64,000 nt of DNA from an uncultured Johnsonella sp. Lineage in GTDB: Bacteria > Bacillota > Clostridia > Lachnospirales > Lachnospiraceae. The stretch covers positions 1-64,000 of the forward strand of contig CALBCM010000016.1 in assembly GCA_937927235.1 (NCBI GenBank). Reading direction: 5' to 3'. The notes beneath the pieces were generated by a model, which was given only the letters and a program-made list of their open reading frames with translations, ran no database searches and was not told the DNA's origin. Below, piece after piece: positions 1-6,903 of this stretch (its first letter is position 1; each line of letters opens with the position of its first letter). Both the position numbers and the translations under genes were made by a program.

Positions 1-766
1 GCTGTATGGAATACCAGCCGGTTCTTACAGTACCGTCCTTATTATAATACTTATAATCCGTAATTGAAGCTGAGCTTCTTCCGGTGCCCTTAATATTCGC
101 CCAGCCAACATGCAGTGCTCCGCTTTCCGAAAAGCAGTATCTCACTCCGTCTACCTTTCTTTCGCCATAAGCCGCTCCGTCCAGACCTCTCGGCACAAAT
201 TTCTTGCCGTTTGCGCCAAAGTAATACCAGTTTTTATCATCATCAGTAAAGGTATTGGAAGGGCTCGGAGTTATATCCTTTTTTTCATCACTGTATTTTG
301 AAGAGGGAAGAAGCTGCTGCCAGCCGGTCAGCATCACTCCGTCAGCTCCGCAAAAATACATATCGTCAAGAATCCAGCCGGTCAGCATGTGACCCTCGTC
401 ATTAAAATAATACCACTTGCTATCTATATTCTGCCAAGCTTCCCTTGCTGCCAAGCCATTATTATTAAAATGATACCAAAAATTTCCTATCTTTTTCCAT
501 TTGCCGTAAATATATACGCCATCGTCGTCTACATAATATTTTCCCGAATCTACCCAGGAATTTTTTGCCATTTCCCCTGCTTCATTGAGCCATCTGAAAT
601 TTCCGTCAGCTCCTTTTTTCCATACATTTTTAAGCCTGTTGCCTGAATCATCAAGATAAATCCATGTAGAATTTGACTGCTGCCACCCCTCTGCTTTAGC
701 TGTAAAGGAACTAGTCAGCACTATTCCGAAAGTTAAAGCCGGTATTATTATACATTTTATCTTCAT
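1..766 (-). CDS. Secreted cell-wall-binding repeat protein (N-terminal part, cut by window edge)
   Basis: The frame opens at ATG 766, has AAAGGTGA just upstream, and runs off the left edge, so about 255 residues are visible. A signal peptide (MKIKCIIIPALTFG, then an alanine-rich AKAEG cleavage region) precedes back-to-back repeats of about 20 residues with the choline/glucan-binding pattern W-x-x-x-(N/D)-x-x-W-Y-Y/F-(F/N)-x-(D/N)-x-G. Such repeats dock proteins on teichoic-acid choline or wall glycans. No catalytic domain is visible; it may lie in the missing C-terminal part. The CHAP protein at 16443-17390 carries the same repeat type, so the organism uses this anchoring system more than once. 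Confidence 0.85.
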   Translation of the reverse strand, partial: MKIKCIIIPALTFGIVLTSSFTAKAEGWQQSNSTWIYLDDSGNRLKNVWKKGADGNFRWLNEAGEMAKNSWVDSGKYYVDDDGVYIYGKWKKIGNFWYHFNNNGLAAREAWQNIDSKWYYFNDEGHMLTGWILDDMYFCGADGVMLTGWQQLLPSSKYSDEKKDITPSPSNTFTDDDKNWYYFGANGKKFVPRGLDGAAYGERKVDGVRYCFSESGALHVGWANIKGTGRSSASITDYKYYNKDGTVRTGWYSIQ

Positions 767-896
767 ACATTTTCACCTTTCACAAAAATCATGAAATGCA
801 GACCTTATAAAGGATAGAATCATTTTGTCCGCACTTTTCCAGCAATGCCCTCTATCCACAAGCACTATTTATCAAATTATGCAAATAGCTAAGCTT

Positions 897-924
897 ATTT
901 TATCATATTAACAGGAATATTCAA
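897..924 (-). promoter_or_regulatory. Candidate promoter for the wall-binding repeat protein
   Basis: Read on the minus strand, TTGAAT (919-924) and TAAAAT (897-902) are separated by 16 bp. This would give a leader of about 120 nt before ATG 766. The -35 match is only fair. Confidence 0.35.
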
Positions 925-1079
925 GTCTATGATTCTTGCGAAATAATTACAGTCTAATTACAGCTGCCAAAAGATAAGCTGTCCTGCTGCTGATTATCAG
1001 CAAGCGGTAATCTGGACAAAGCCGCAGTTTTAGTTTAGTATAGTAATATTAATATTTGTCAGCTAAGGAGAATTTTATT

Positions 1080-2051
1080 ATGTGGCTCAGCAGGCACTGG
1101 AAAGATTATAAGATTATAGCAGCCGGAAGCGGAGAAAAGCTTGAAAAATGGGGTGATTACCTTCTTATAAGACCCGACCCTCAAATTATATGGGAAAGAG
1201 AACATATAAATCCGCTTTGGAATAAAGCCGATGCCCATTATCACAGGAGCGTTAGGGGAGGCGGTGAATGGAAGCTTTTTTCTTTGCCCAAGCAGTGGAG
1301 CATTGCTTATGATTTAGATGACCTTTCAGCTCCATCTGCGTCTTTAACTGACACCTCCGATTATAAAAGCGGTAATGGCGGCAGTCAGCAGACCTGTATG
1401 CCTAAGCAGCTTATATTTAATCTCAAACCCTTCAGCTTTAAGCATACTGGACTTTTTCCTGAGCAGGCTTCAAATTGGGATTTCAGCTTTAATCTTATCA
1501 AAAAGCGCATTAACAGCGGAATGCCGGTAAAGCTTTTGAACCTCTTTGCCTATACCGGAGCCGCAACGCTTGCAGCGGCAGCGGCAGGTGCAAAGGTAAC
1601 CCATGTTGATGCGAGCAAGGGCATGGTAAACTGGGCAAAGGAAAATGCGGTTTCATCGGGGCTTGACAACGCAGGCATCAGATGGCTGGTAGATGACTGT
1701 CTTAAATTTGTGGAGCGTGAAATCAGACGGGGAAATAAGTACGAGGCTGTAATCATGGACCCGCCCTCGTACGGACGGGGACCTAAGGGCGAAGTATGGA
1801 AGCTGGAAGCTTCGGTTTACAGCCTTGTAAAAGCTTCACTCAAACTTATGAGTGATACTCCGCTTTTTTTCCTGATAAACTCCTATACTACAGGACTTCA
1901 GGCAGGCGTTTTGAATTACATGGTATCAAGTGCAGTTAATGCCCTTAAGCTCCCGAAATGCAGCTTGGTTGAAGCGGATGAGCTTGGACTTTATGTAGAA
2001 GAGGACTCTCTTATACTTCCCTGCGGAGCAGCAGCAAGGGCTGTCTGGTAG
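1080..2051 (+). CDS. Class I SAM-dependent methyltransferase, RlmI/RlmK-like
   Basis: This is a Rossmann-fold methyltransferase of about 323 residues. The SAM-binding motif I is LLNLFAYTGAATLAA, followed by an acidic HVDASKGMV strand, and the catalytic motif is AVIMDPPSYGRGPKGE. The DPPSYG signature with its flanks is typical of 23S rRNA cytosine-C5 methyltransferase relatives (COG1092-type), although the N-terminal PUA domain of RlmI is not evident. A TTG at 1056 would extend the frame, but AAGGAG at 1065-1069 sits ideally before ATG 1080, so I use 1080. The gene stands alone and ends at a shared terminator. The substrate is inferred only from the family. Confidence 0.8.
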   Translation: MWLSRHWKDYKIIAAGSGEKLEKWGDYLLIRPDPQIIWEREHINPLWNKADAHYHRSVRGGGEWKLFSLPKQWSIAYDLDDLSAPSASLTDTSDYKSGNGGSQQTCMPKQLIFNLKPFSFKHTGLFPEQASNWDFSFNLIKKRINSGMPVKLLNLFAYTGAATLAAAAAGAKVTHVDASKGMVNWAKENAVSSGLDNAGIRWLVDDCLKFVEREIRRGNKYEAVIMDPPSYGRGPKGEVWKLEASVYSLVKASLKLMSDTPLFFLINSYTTGLQAGVLNYMVSSAVNALKLPKCSLVEADELGLYVEEDSLILPCGAAARAVW

Positions 2052-2117
2052 CAGAATATTTCACTGTCCTCTTTACTTTTGCTCATGCCGCGAAGGAGGC
2101 CTTGCAGACTGTAAAAT

Positions 2118-2163
2118 AAATCTCCCTGTCAAGCACTATTTCACCTGCTCTACAGGGAGATTT
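2118..2163. terminator. Bidirectional terminator between the methyltransferase and heptose genes
   Basis: A perfect 12-bp stem (AAATCTCCCTGT with ACAGGGAGATTT) and a 22-nt loop lie between convergent genes. A/T-rich flanks can serve both strands. Confidence 0.75.
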
Positions 2164-2218
2164 AAAATTTCCGTAATTTCAACTGCAAAATAAACTGCAA
2201 AAGATCCTCCTGCCGCTT

Positions 2219-3547
2219 TTATTTACCTAAAATCATTTTTACCGCTTCCAAAACATTGCCGGCATCTAAATCAGGTTCAACTTTAAACTTGCCGTCAAGC
2301 CCACCCTCTCCGGTCCTTACAAGCACCGACTTCATTCCAAGCCGCCTGGCAAATTCAATATCAATTGTAGTATCCCCTATCATATAGGAGGCTTCAAAAT
2401 CTATGTTATATCTGTCAGCCGCTTCTTTTGCCATGCCTCCCTCAGGCTTTCGGCATTTGCAGCTTATCTTATATGCCGGATTTTCTTCCGGATAGCCCTT
2501 ATCAGGATGATGCGGACAAAAGTATATTGCATCAAGAAATACTCCTTCTCTGCCGAGCAGAGTTGAAAGCTTCTTGTGAATAGCTTCAACATCCTCAATT
2601 TCACAAAGCCCTCTTGCCACCACAGGCTGATTAGTTACGACTACAGCCAGCAGCCCTGACTGATTTATCAGCCTTACTGCTTCTACAGCCCCCTCCTCAA
2701 GCTCAAATTCTTCTTCCTTATATACCAGACCCTTAAATACATTTAAAGTGCCGTCCCGGTCAAGAAATACCGCCCTCTGCCTGTGCGAAAGATTTTTTGA
2801 ATTAATAAAGCCGCTTTCAATATCTCTGACCGTAGCTTCAATTCTCTCAACAGTTCCGACATCTTTTACAAACTCAGGCGATTTATAGGCATAAATCTCT
2901 TCATTTTCCTCTGCCATAACTGCAAGGATTTCCTTTTCAAAGTCAGTCTTAACAGGCTGTTTCACCTTATCGCATATTGAATTATCAAGTATATACAGCC
3001 CGGCATTCACCAGATTGTCATACCAGTAATCCCTTACATTATTTTTTGAGTCAAACTTAAGCACTCTGTCATTTTCATCAACCTCAACGAGGTCGGAGTC
3101 AAAGGGGTGTGAATTTGGATGAACAAATAAGGTAGCTTTTGAAGATTTCCTTAAATGAAACTCCTCCATCCTTTTTATATCTATATCAAAAAACACATCT
3201 CCAAACACCAGCATAAAGTATCCAGCTTCCGCCTTGTCACCTTGTTTTTCTTTTTCCAGTCTTTCTTTTAAATAATAAAAAGCTCCGGCTGTGCCAAGTG
3301 CTTCCTTTTCTATTATATAGTCTATCTCACATCCGAAGTCTTTGCCGTCACCAAAATATTCTGTAATCTTATACCCCAGATGACCTATTATCATAGTTAT
3401 ATCGGTGATTCCATACTTTTTAAGCTCTTCAAGCTGCCATTCAAGCAAGGGCTTTCCCCTTACCGCTACCATAGGTTTCGGAATTTCATCCCTTGTAAGG
3501 GAAGCAAGTCGGCTCCCCTTGCCTCCTGCCATAATAACTGCGCGCAT
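2219..3547 (-). CDS. Bifunctional sugar-1-phosphate nucleotidyltransferase / HAD-IIIA phosphatase (HddC-GmhB fusion)
   Basis: Two enzymes are fused in 442 residues. Residues 1-240 are a nucleotidyltransferase with MRAVIMAGGKGSRL, the IPKPMV motif and LGTAGAF, as in D-glycero-D-manno-heptose-1-phosphate guanylyltransferase (HddC) or RmlA-like enzymes. Residues 258-440 are a HAD phosphatase of the GmhB type: FLDRDGTLN nucleophile motif, TNQPVVARG, the zinc loop CPHHPDKG...CKCRKP, and MIGDTTIDIEFAR. Together they could convert a heptose 1,7-bisphosphate to the monophosphate and then to NDP-heptose for a surface glycan. The exact sugar is inferred. AAGAAAGAGA serves as a weak ribosome site. The gene is monocistronic. 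Confidence 0.85.
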   Translation of the reverse strand: MRAVIMAGGKGSRLASLTRDEIPKPMVAVRGKPLLEWQLEELKKYGITDITMIIGHLGYKITEYFGDGKDFGCEIDYIIEKEALGTAGAFYYLKERLEKEKQGDKAEAGYFMLVFGDVFFDIDIKRMEEFHLRKSSKATLFVHPNSHPFDSDLVEVDENDRVLKFDSKNNVRDYWYDNLVNAGLYILDNSICDKVKQPVKTDFEKEILAVMAEENEEIYAYKSPEFVKDVGTVERIEATVRDIESGFINSKNLSHRQRAVFLDRDGTLNVFKGLVYKEEEFELEEGAVEAVRLINQSGLLAVVVTNQPVVARGLCEIEDVEAIHKKLSTLLGREGVFLDAIYFCPHHPDKGYPEENPAYKISCKCRKPEGGMAKEAADRYNIDFEASYMIGDTTIDIEFARRLGMKSVLVRTGEGGLDGKFKVEPDLDAGNVLEAVKMILGK

Positions 3548-3576
3548 AAATATCTCTTTCTTAAAATTATTTTTAA

Positions 3577-3620
3577 CATTAATATTTAATCGGCTCTAAA
3601 ACATTCATTAAATATTAATG
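3577..3620. repeat. 14-bp perfect inverted repeat upstream of the heptose gene
   Basis: CATTAATATTTAAT at 3577-3590 is the exact reverse complement of ATTAAATATTAATG at 3607-3620, with 16 nt between them. It lies 30 bp before the start codon at 3547, so it is either an operator or a 5'-leader hairpin. Confidence 0.6.
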
Positions 3621-3666
3621 CCGCCTCTATTTTACTATATTTTTTTAAAATTACAAATAAAAAACA

Positions 3667-3718
3667 CCGCAAAATGACAGGTTATGCAGACTAATCTGAT
3701 AACAAAGCCACCTTGCGG
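3667..3718 (-). terminator. Terminator of the cold-shock gene
   Basis: CCGCAA (3667-3672) pairs with TTGCGG (3713-3718), enclosing a second hairpin GTTAT-G-CAGA/TCTGATAAC. On the minus strand the stem is followed by GTGTTTTTTATTT. Confidence 0.65.
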
Positions 3719-3741
3719 CAGTTTTTTAGTGGTTTAAGAAT

Positions 3742-3945
3742 TTAGACAACTGATACATTAACAGCCTGGATTCCCCTGCTGCCTTCCGCAGTATCATAAG
3801 TCACCTTCTGACCGTCCTCAAGAGATTTGTAACCGTCAGAATTGATTCCTGAAAAATGCACGAAAATCTCGGTGTTATCATCATCATTTGTAATGAAGCC
3901 ATAGCCTTTCGTCGCATTAAACCACTTAACTGTACCGTTATACAT
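3742..3945 (-). CDS. cspA: Cold-shock protein, CspA family
   Basis: This is a 67-residue single OB-fold protein with the RNA-binding motifs GTVKWFNATKGYGFI (RNP1-like) and IFVHFSGI (RNP2), the usual length for the family. It binds single-stranded RNA/DNA as an RNA chaperone. A longer frame exists upstream to 4083, but ATG 3945 gives the canonical N-terminus M-Y-N-G-T-V-K-W and the upstream residues look non-coding. The ribosome site is an unusual G6 run 9-14 nt upstream. A consensus promoter and a long hairpin leader precede it (listed separately). Confidence 0.93.
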   Translation of the reverse strand: MYNGTVKWFNATKGYGFITNDDDNTEIFVHFSGINSDGYKSLEDGQKVTYDTAEGSRGIQAVNVSVV

Positions 3946-3994
3946 CGTTGGTACCCCCCATATAATTTTTCGCATTCCGTTGTAACCTAAAAAA

Positions 3995-4052
3995 TCACAT
4001 ATTTTTGTAAAGCATGAACTAAGAAAACCCCATGACTTACAAAAATATGTGA
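3995..4052 (-). promoter_or_regulatory. Long hairpin in the cold-shock gene 5' leader
   Basis: A perfect 16-bp inverted repeat (TCACATATTTTTGTAA at 3995-4010 and its reverse complement at 4037-4052) extends inward, past a 2x2 internal loop, into four more pairs (CATG/CATG). It lies within the roughly 130-nt leader between the promoter and ATG 3945. Leaders of cspA genes in other bacteria act as temperature-dependent RNA switches; that role here is inferred. Confidence 0.7.
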
Positions 4053-4081
4053 ATCTATAGCCCAACTTAAAATACAGCTTC

Positions 4082-4110
4082 ATAATAACAGCTAATCTTA
4101 GTTATGTCAA
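4082..4110 (-). promoter_or_regulatory. Sigma-A promoter of the cold-shock gene
   Basis: TTGACA (4105-4110) and TATTAT (4082-4087) are separated by exactly 17 bp on the minus strand. Expected transcription start is near 4075. Confidence 0.8.
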
Positions 4111-4268
4111 TAACATTTCATTAAATCAGGTCTTTTTTTTTCTTAAATTATATTAATAAATTATAAAAAATATAAACTTTTCAGCTTATTTATTTTATAT
4201 TTTTATAATTTTAGCAGTCTATAAGCAGTTTTTTATAGTATACTCTTTAATATTCTATATATAGATTC

Positions 4269-4297
4269 TTGATATTTTTTTAATTTTAGTGTATTCT
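4269..4297 (+). promoter_or_regulatory. Candidate promoter of the OmpR-type regulator
   Basis: TTGATA (4269-4274), a 17-bp spacer and TATTCT (4292-4297) lie in a very AT-rich 260-bp gap upstream of the gene. Confidence 0.5.
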
Positions 4298-4372
4298 GTT
4301 TACTATATGTTTTTTACTAGCTATCATAGATAAAATAGTTTGTTCTAAAAATACATAAAAATGGAGGTTGAT

Positions 4373-5035
4373 ATGAGATTACTGATATGCGAAGATGAAG
4401 AAGATATACTCTCAGCACTTGTAAAGGGCCTTCGTAAGCTCAATTACTATGTGGATGCTGCACAGGACGGAGAAGAAGCTCTTGAAAGATACTATGAATC
4501 CGATTATGATTTAATCATCCTTGATCTTAATCTGCCCAAGCTTGACGGTCTTGAGGTTCTTAAAGAAATACGTGCCGACAATCCCGATAAGAAAGTTCTG
4601 ATACTCTCAGCACGCAGCACACTTGAGGACAGAGTGCAGGGACTGGATTTGGGTGCAAATGACTACCTTGTAAAGCCCTTTCATTTCAAAGAGCTCGAAG
4701 CTCGTATAAGAGCAATTCTAAGGACCTCTTATACTGACAGTACGGATATTATCAAGCTTGAAAAATTTGATATAACCTTATTTATTACTAAAAAACAGGT
4801 ATTTAAAGCCGGTGAATATATATCTCTTACCCCAAAGGAATACAGTATATTTGAGTATCTTTGCTGCCGCAAAGACAGTGTAATTTCTTCCGCCGAGCTT
4901 CTCGAGCATAATATTGATATGAATGCCAGTGATATATCCCAAGTTATTAAAGTTCATATAGCTGCTCTGAGAAAAAAACTCGGCACTGAAGTTATAAAAA
5001 CCAGCAGAGGCTTAGGTTATTATGTTGAAGCCTAA
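4373..5035 (+). CDS. OmpR/PhoB-family response regulator
   Basis: The receiver domain (residues 1-118) has the acidic pair E7-D8, phospho-acceptor D51 in LIILDLNLP, and K101 in YLVKPF. A winged-helix DNA-binding domain ends in TSRGLGYYVEA. The frame could open at 4361, but GGAGGTTGAT at 4363-4372 is a strong ribosome site for ATG 4373, giving 220 residues. No kinase is adjacent on this strand. The nearest orphan kinase is 6904-8031 on the opposite strand, two genes beyond tlpA, so the pair may be cognate although split. Confidence 0.9.
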   Translation: MRLLICEDEEDILSALVKGLRKLNYYVDAAQDGEEALERYYESDYDLIILDLNLPKLDGLEVLKEIRADNPDKKVLILSARSTLEDRVQGLDLGANDYLVKPFHFKELEARIRAILRTSYTDSTDIIKLEKFDITLFITKKQVFKAGEYISLTPKEYSIFEYLCCRKDSVISSAELLEHNIDMNASDISQVIKVHIAALRKKLGTEVIKTSRGLGYYVEA

Positions 5036-5054
5036 ACACACTTAAACTAAGATA

Positions 5055-5092
5055 AAGCTGTGGTACAACAAGTTAATTGCGTACCGCAGCTT
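5055..5092. terminator. Bidirectional terminator
   Basis: A 12-bp stem (AAGCTGTGGTAC / GTACCGCAGCTT, one wobble pair) is followed by T-rich sequence on the plus strand and lies between convergent genes. Confidence 0.8.
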
Positions 5093-5107
5093 TTTTATAT
5101 TCAGCTC

Positions 5108-5695
5108 CTATTTTGTTTTTGCAAGCGCAGCTTCCATCCCTTTAATAAATTCTGCTTCCTCAGCTCCGCCTCTAAACGGTTCTCCTATAACATTGCCTTC
5201 CGAATCCACAAATAAGGTAAGAGGGAATTGCTGATTATTCATAACTGCTTCCTTTAATTTGCCCTCCGGCATTATATTGGTATATTTAATTCCTCCTTTT
5301 TGAATAATGTCTTTTTCTGCATCAGCATCGTCGGAATCGTTGTGAACTATCACTCCGAGCACATTTACTCCTTGGTCCTTCATTTTTTCGTATGCCTTTT
5401 GAAGCTCCGGAAGCTCCTCAACACAGGGGTGGCACCAACTGCCCCATACATTTACAAGGGTAACCTTGCTCTTTTTAAAGATTTCGCTGCTGACCTCCTC
5501 TCCGTCAAGAGTTTTTGCCGTAAATTCAGGAATCTTTTTCATCGTATCAAGTCCCTGTCCGGTTCCCATGCCGATTTCCCCAGATACACTTGATGCCGCA
5601 TTTGATGCCGCTGTCGTATTTGATGTGCCTCCGGCATTGCAGCCTGCAAGCAAAATCATCATCCCTGCAATTCCACTCAATAATATTTTTTTCAT
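5108..5695 (-). CDS. TlpA/ResA-family thioredoxin-like lipoprotein
   Basis: This is a 195-residue lipoprotein with lipobox L-A-G-C19, a serine/alanine-rich tether, and a thioredoxin fold with the active site WGSWC88-H-P-C91 after TLVNVW. The family reduces or transfers electrons to exported proteins on the outer membrane face. A clean ribosome site (AAGGAGATT) precedes ATG 5695. It is the last gene of the redox operon that starts at 9021 and shares it with a predicted UxxC selenoprotein and a NapH-like iron-sulfur protein, which suggests it is the downstream acceptor of that relay. Confidence 0.9.
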   Translation of the reverse strand: MKKILLSGIAGMMILLAGCNAGGTSNTTAASNAASSVSGEIGMGTGQGLDTMKKIPEFTAKTLDGEEVSSEIFKKSKVTLVNVWGSWCHPCVEELPELQKAYEKMKDQGVNVLGVIVHNDSDDADAEKDIIQKGGIKYTNIMPEGKLKEAVMNNQQFPLTLFVDSEGNVIGEPFRGGAEEAEFIKGMEAALAKTK

Positions 5696-5780
5696 TTTAC
5701 AATCTCCTTTTTTTAATTTAATTCTAATATTTATTTAACATGCTTATATATTACATCAGCTATAGTAAAGATAAGGTTAA

Positions 5781-6629
5781 TTATACATAGTCCAAAGCTG
5801 TATTTTTTAAATTTATTTTTTTCCTGCTTTTCACCGCTTTATACACTATAATTAATAAAGGTATTGTCATTATGACAGTAAATTTCTCCAATACACCGAG
5901 ATAGCTCTGAAACTGTGAAAATGAGCTCAGCGAAGCTACTGTATTTATAGTAATATGCATTATTATCGGCCAAAGTATATTTCTTGTTTTTAAATAAATG
6001 GTACCTGCTATGAATCCCATTATAAAGGTATACACCGACTGTACAAAGGTCATGTGTGCAATCCCGAAAAGCAAGGCGGAAAAAAATACTGCAAACCAGC
6101 CTTTTTTGACCTTTTCCAACAGCCCGAACACTACTCCTCTGAAAAGCAGCTCTTCCATAACCGGTCCAAGTATACCACCCGCTAAAATCAGCAGCAAAGC
6201 TGCTCCCTGTGAATAGCTCTTATTTGAATAATCCATTATTTCAAGACTTTCTCTGATAAATTTTACTCCTGAAAGTGCATATTGTGCAAAGTTTATCCAG
6301 AGAAAAGAAATTCCTCCAAAGCCTATTCCCAAAATAATACTGAATATAATTCCCTTTTTTAAATCCCAGCTGACATCAGGCTTTGCCTGTTTATTACTAA
6401 TTTTCTTATATAAAAAGTAAAATAAAAGTATCATCAACGGATATTTCAGTATATCAAATCTGTTATAATTATCCGCTGAAAGCAGCCATTCCAATATCGG
6501 AGCTTTTGTAATATTAAAAATATATGATAAAAAAATAAATAAAATATTATGTAGTATAATAACGCTTGCCGATGCCGCTAAGGCTAATAATATATATAAT
6601 ATCGGCTTAATTTTTTTAATGCTGTTCAT
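5781..6629 (-). CDS. CPBP-family intramembrane protease/abortive-infection-like protein
   Basis: This 282-residue polytopic membrane protein has the CPBP (Abi, Rce1-like) motifs: EELLFRG (motif 1), the second motif in FSALLFGIAHM, and a third in IIMHITINT. The two glutamates and the histidines are all present. Members are glutamate-type intramembrane proteases or peptide/bacteriocin self-protection proteins; the substrate is unknown. GGGAAGAG serves as ribosome site. It lies between the selenoprotein gene (59-bp gap) and tlpA (85-bp gap), so it is probably co-transcribed, but a direct redox role is not indicated. Confidence 0.85.
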   Translation of the reverse strand: MNSIKKIKPILYILLALAASASVIILHNILFIFLSYIFNITKAPILEWLLSADNYNRFDILKYPLMILLFYFLYKKISNKQAKPDVSWDLKKGIIFSIILGIGFGGISFLWINFAQYALSGVKFIRESLEIMDYSNKSYSQGAALLLILAGGILGPVMEELLFRGVVFGLLEKVKKGWFAVFFSALLFGIAHMTFVQSVYTFIMGFIAGTIYLKTRNILWPIIMHITINTVASLSSFSQFQSYLGVLEKFTVIMTIPLLIIVYKAVKSRKKINLKNTALDYV

Positions 6630-6680
6630 AGATAACTCTTCCCTTCTTTATAAATATATTTATTAATTATTGCTGATTAT

Positions 6681-6712
6681 CTGAGGTATTAACCAATACC
6701 TATACATTCCAG
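6681..6712 (-). promoter_or_regulatory. Candidate bacterial SECIS element
   Basis: Directly after the TGA (6713-6715) the minus strand folds into AGGTATT/AATACCT, a perfect 7-bp stem with apical loop GGTT (6691-6694). The loop lies 18 nt from the UGA. A CTG/CAG pairing adds a short lower stem. A G-containing small loop about 16-37 nt from the UGA is the accepted pattern for bacterial SECIS elements. The element overlaps the last codons and the real TAA stop. Confidence 0.7.
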
Positions 6713-6844
6713 TCATATCTTTGTGGCTTTATTCAGCACATCCATATACTCATGTCTGAATATGCCTAACACTATAAAGGATATTGCCAATATCAAAAAT
6801 ATAAATGGAATTATTCTATTTTTTTCTATTTTTTTAATTAACAT
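6689..6844 (-). CDS. Predicted small membrane selenoprotein with UxxC tail (CD1871A-like)
   Basis: The frame starts at ATG 6844 behind GGGAG. It encodes a basic N-terminus, one hydrophobic segment (about residues 11-28), then R-H-E-Y-M-D-V-L-N-K-A-T-K-I, and meets TGA at 6713-6715. Read as selenocysteine, translation continues U44-L-E-C47-I-G-I-G and ends at TAA 6689-6691, giving 51 residues. The tail matches, from memory, the conserved I-C-x-E-C-I-G-(I/L)-G end of small clostridial CD1871A-type CxxC proteins, with Sec replacing the first Cys. A SECIS-like hairpin follows the TGA. Neighbours (TlpA thioredoxin, NapH-like Fe-S protein) fit a redox role. If TGA is a stop, the product is a 43-residue protein without its motif. 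Confidence 0.8.
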
Positions 6845-6903
6845 GCCCTTACTCCCTTTAGGTAAAAATTATAATAATAAAGTCAAACCCATTTTTAATA
6901 TAA

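Noticed and set aside
3946..4083. N-terminal extension of the cold-shock protein
   Set aside because: The extra 46 residues have no similarity to the family and coincide with the leader hairpin; the promoter start lies inside this frame.
5108..5695. Selenocysteine or altered active site in TlpA
   Set aside because: The active site C-H-P-C is coded by normal cysteine codons.
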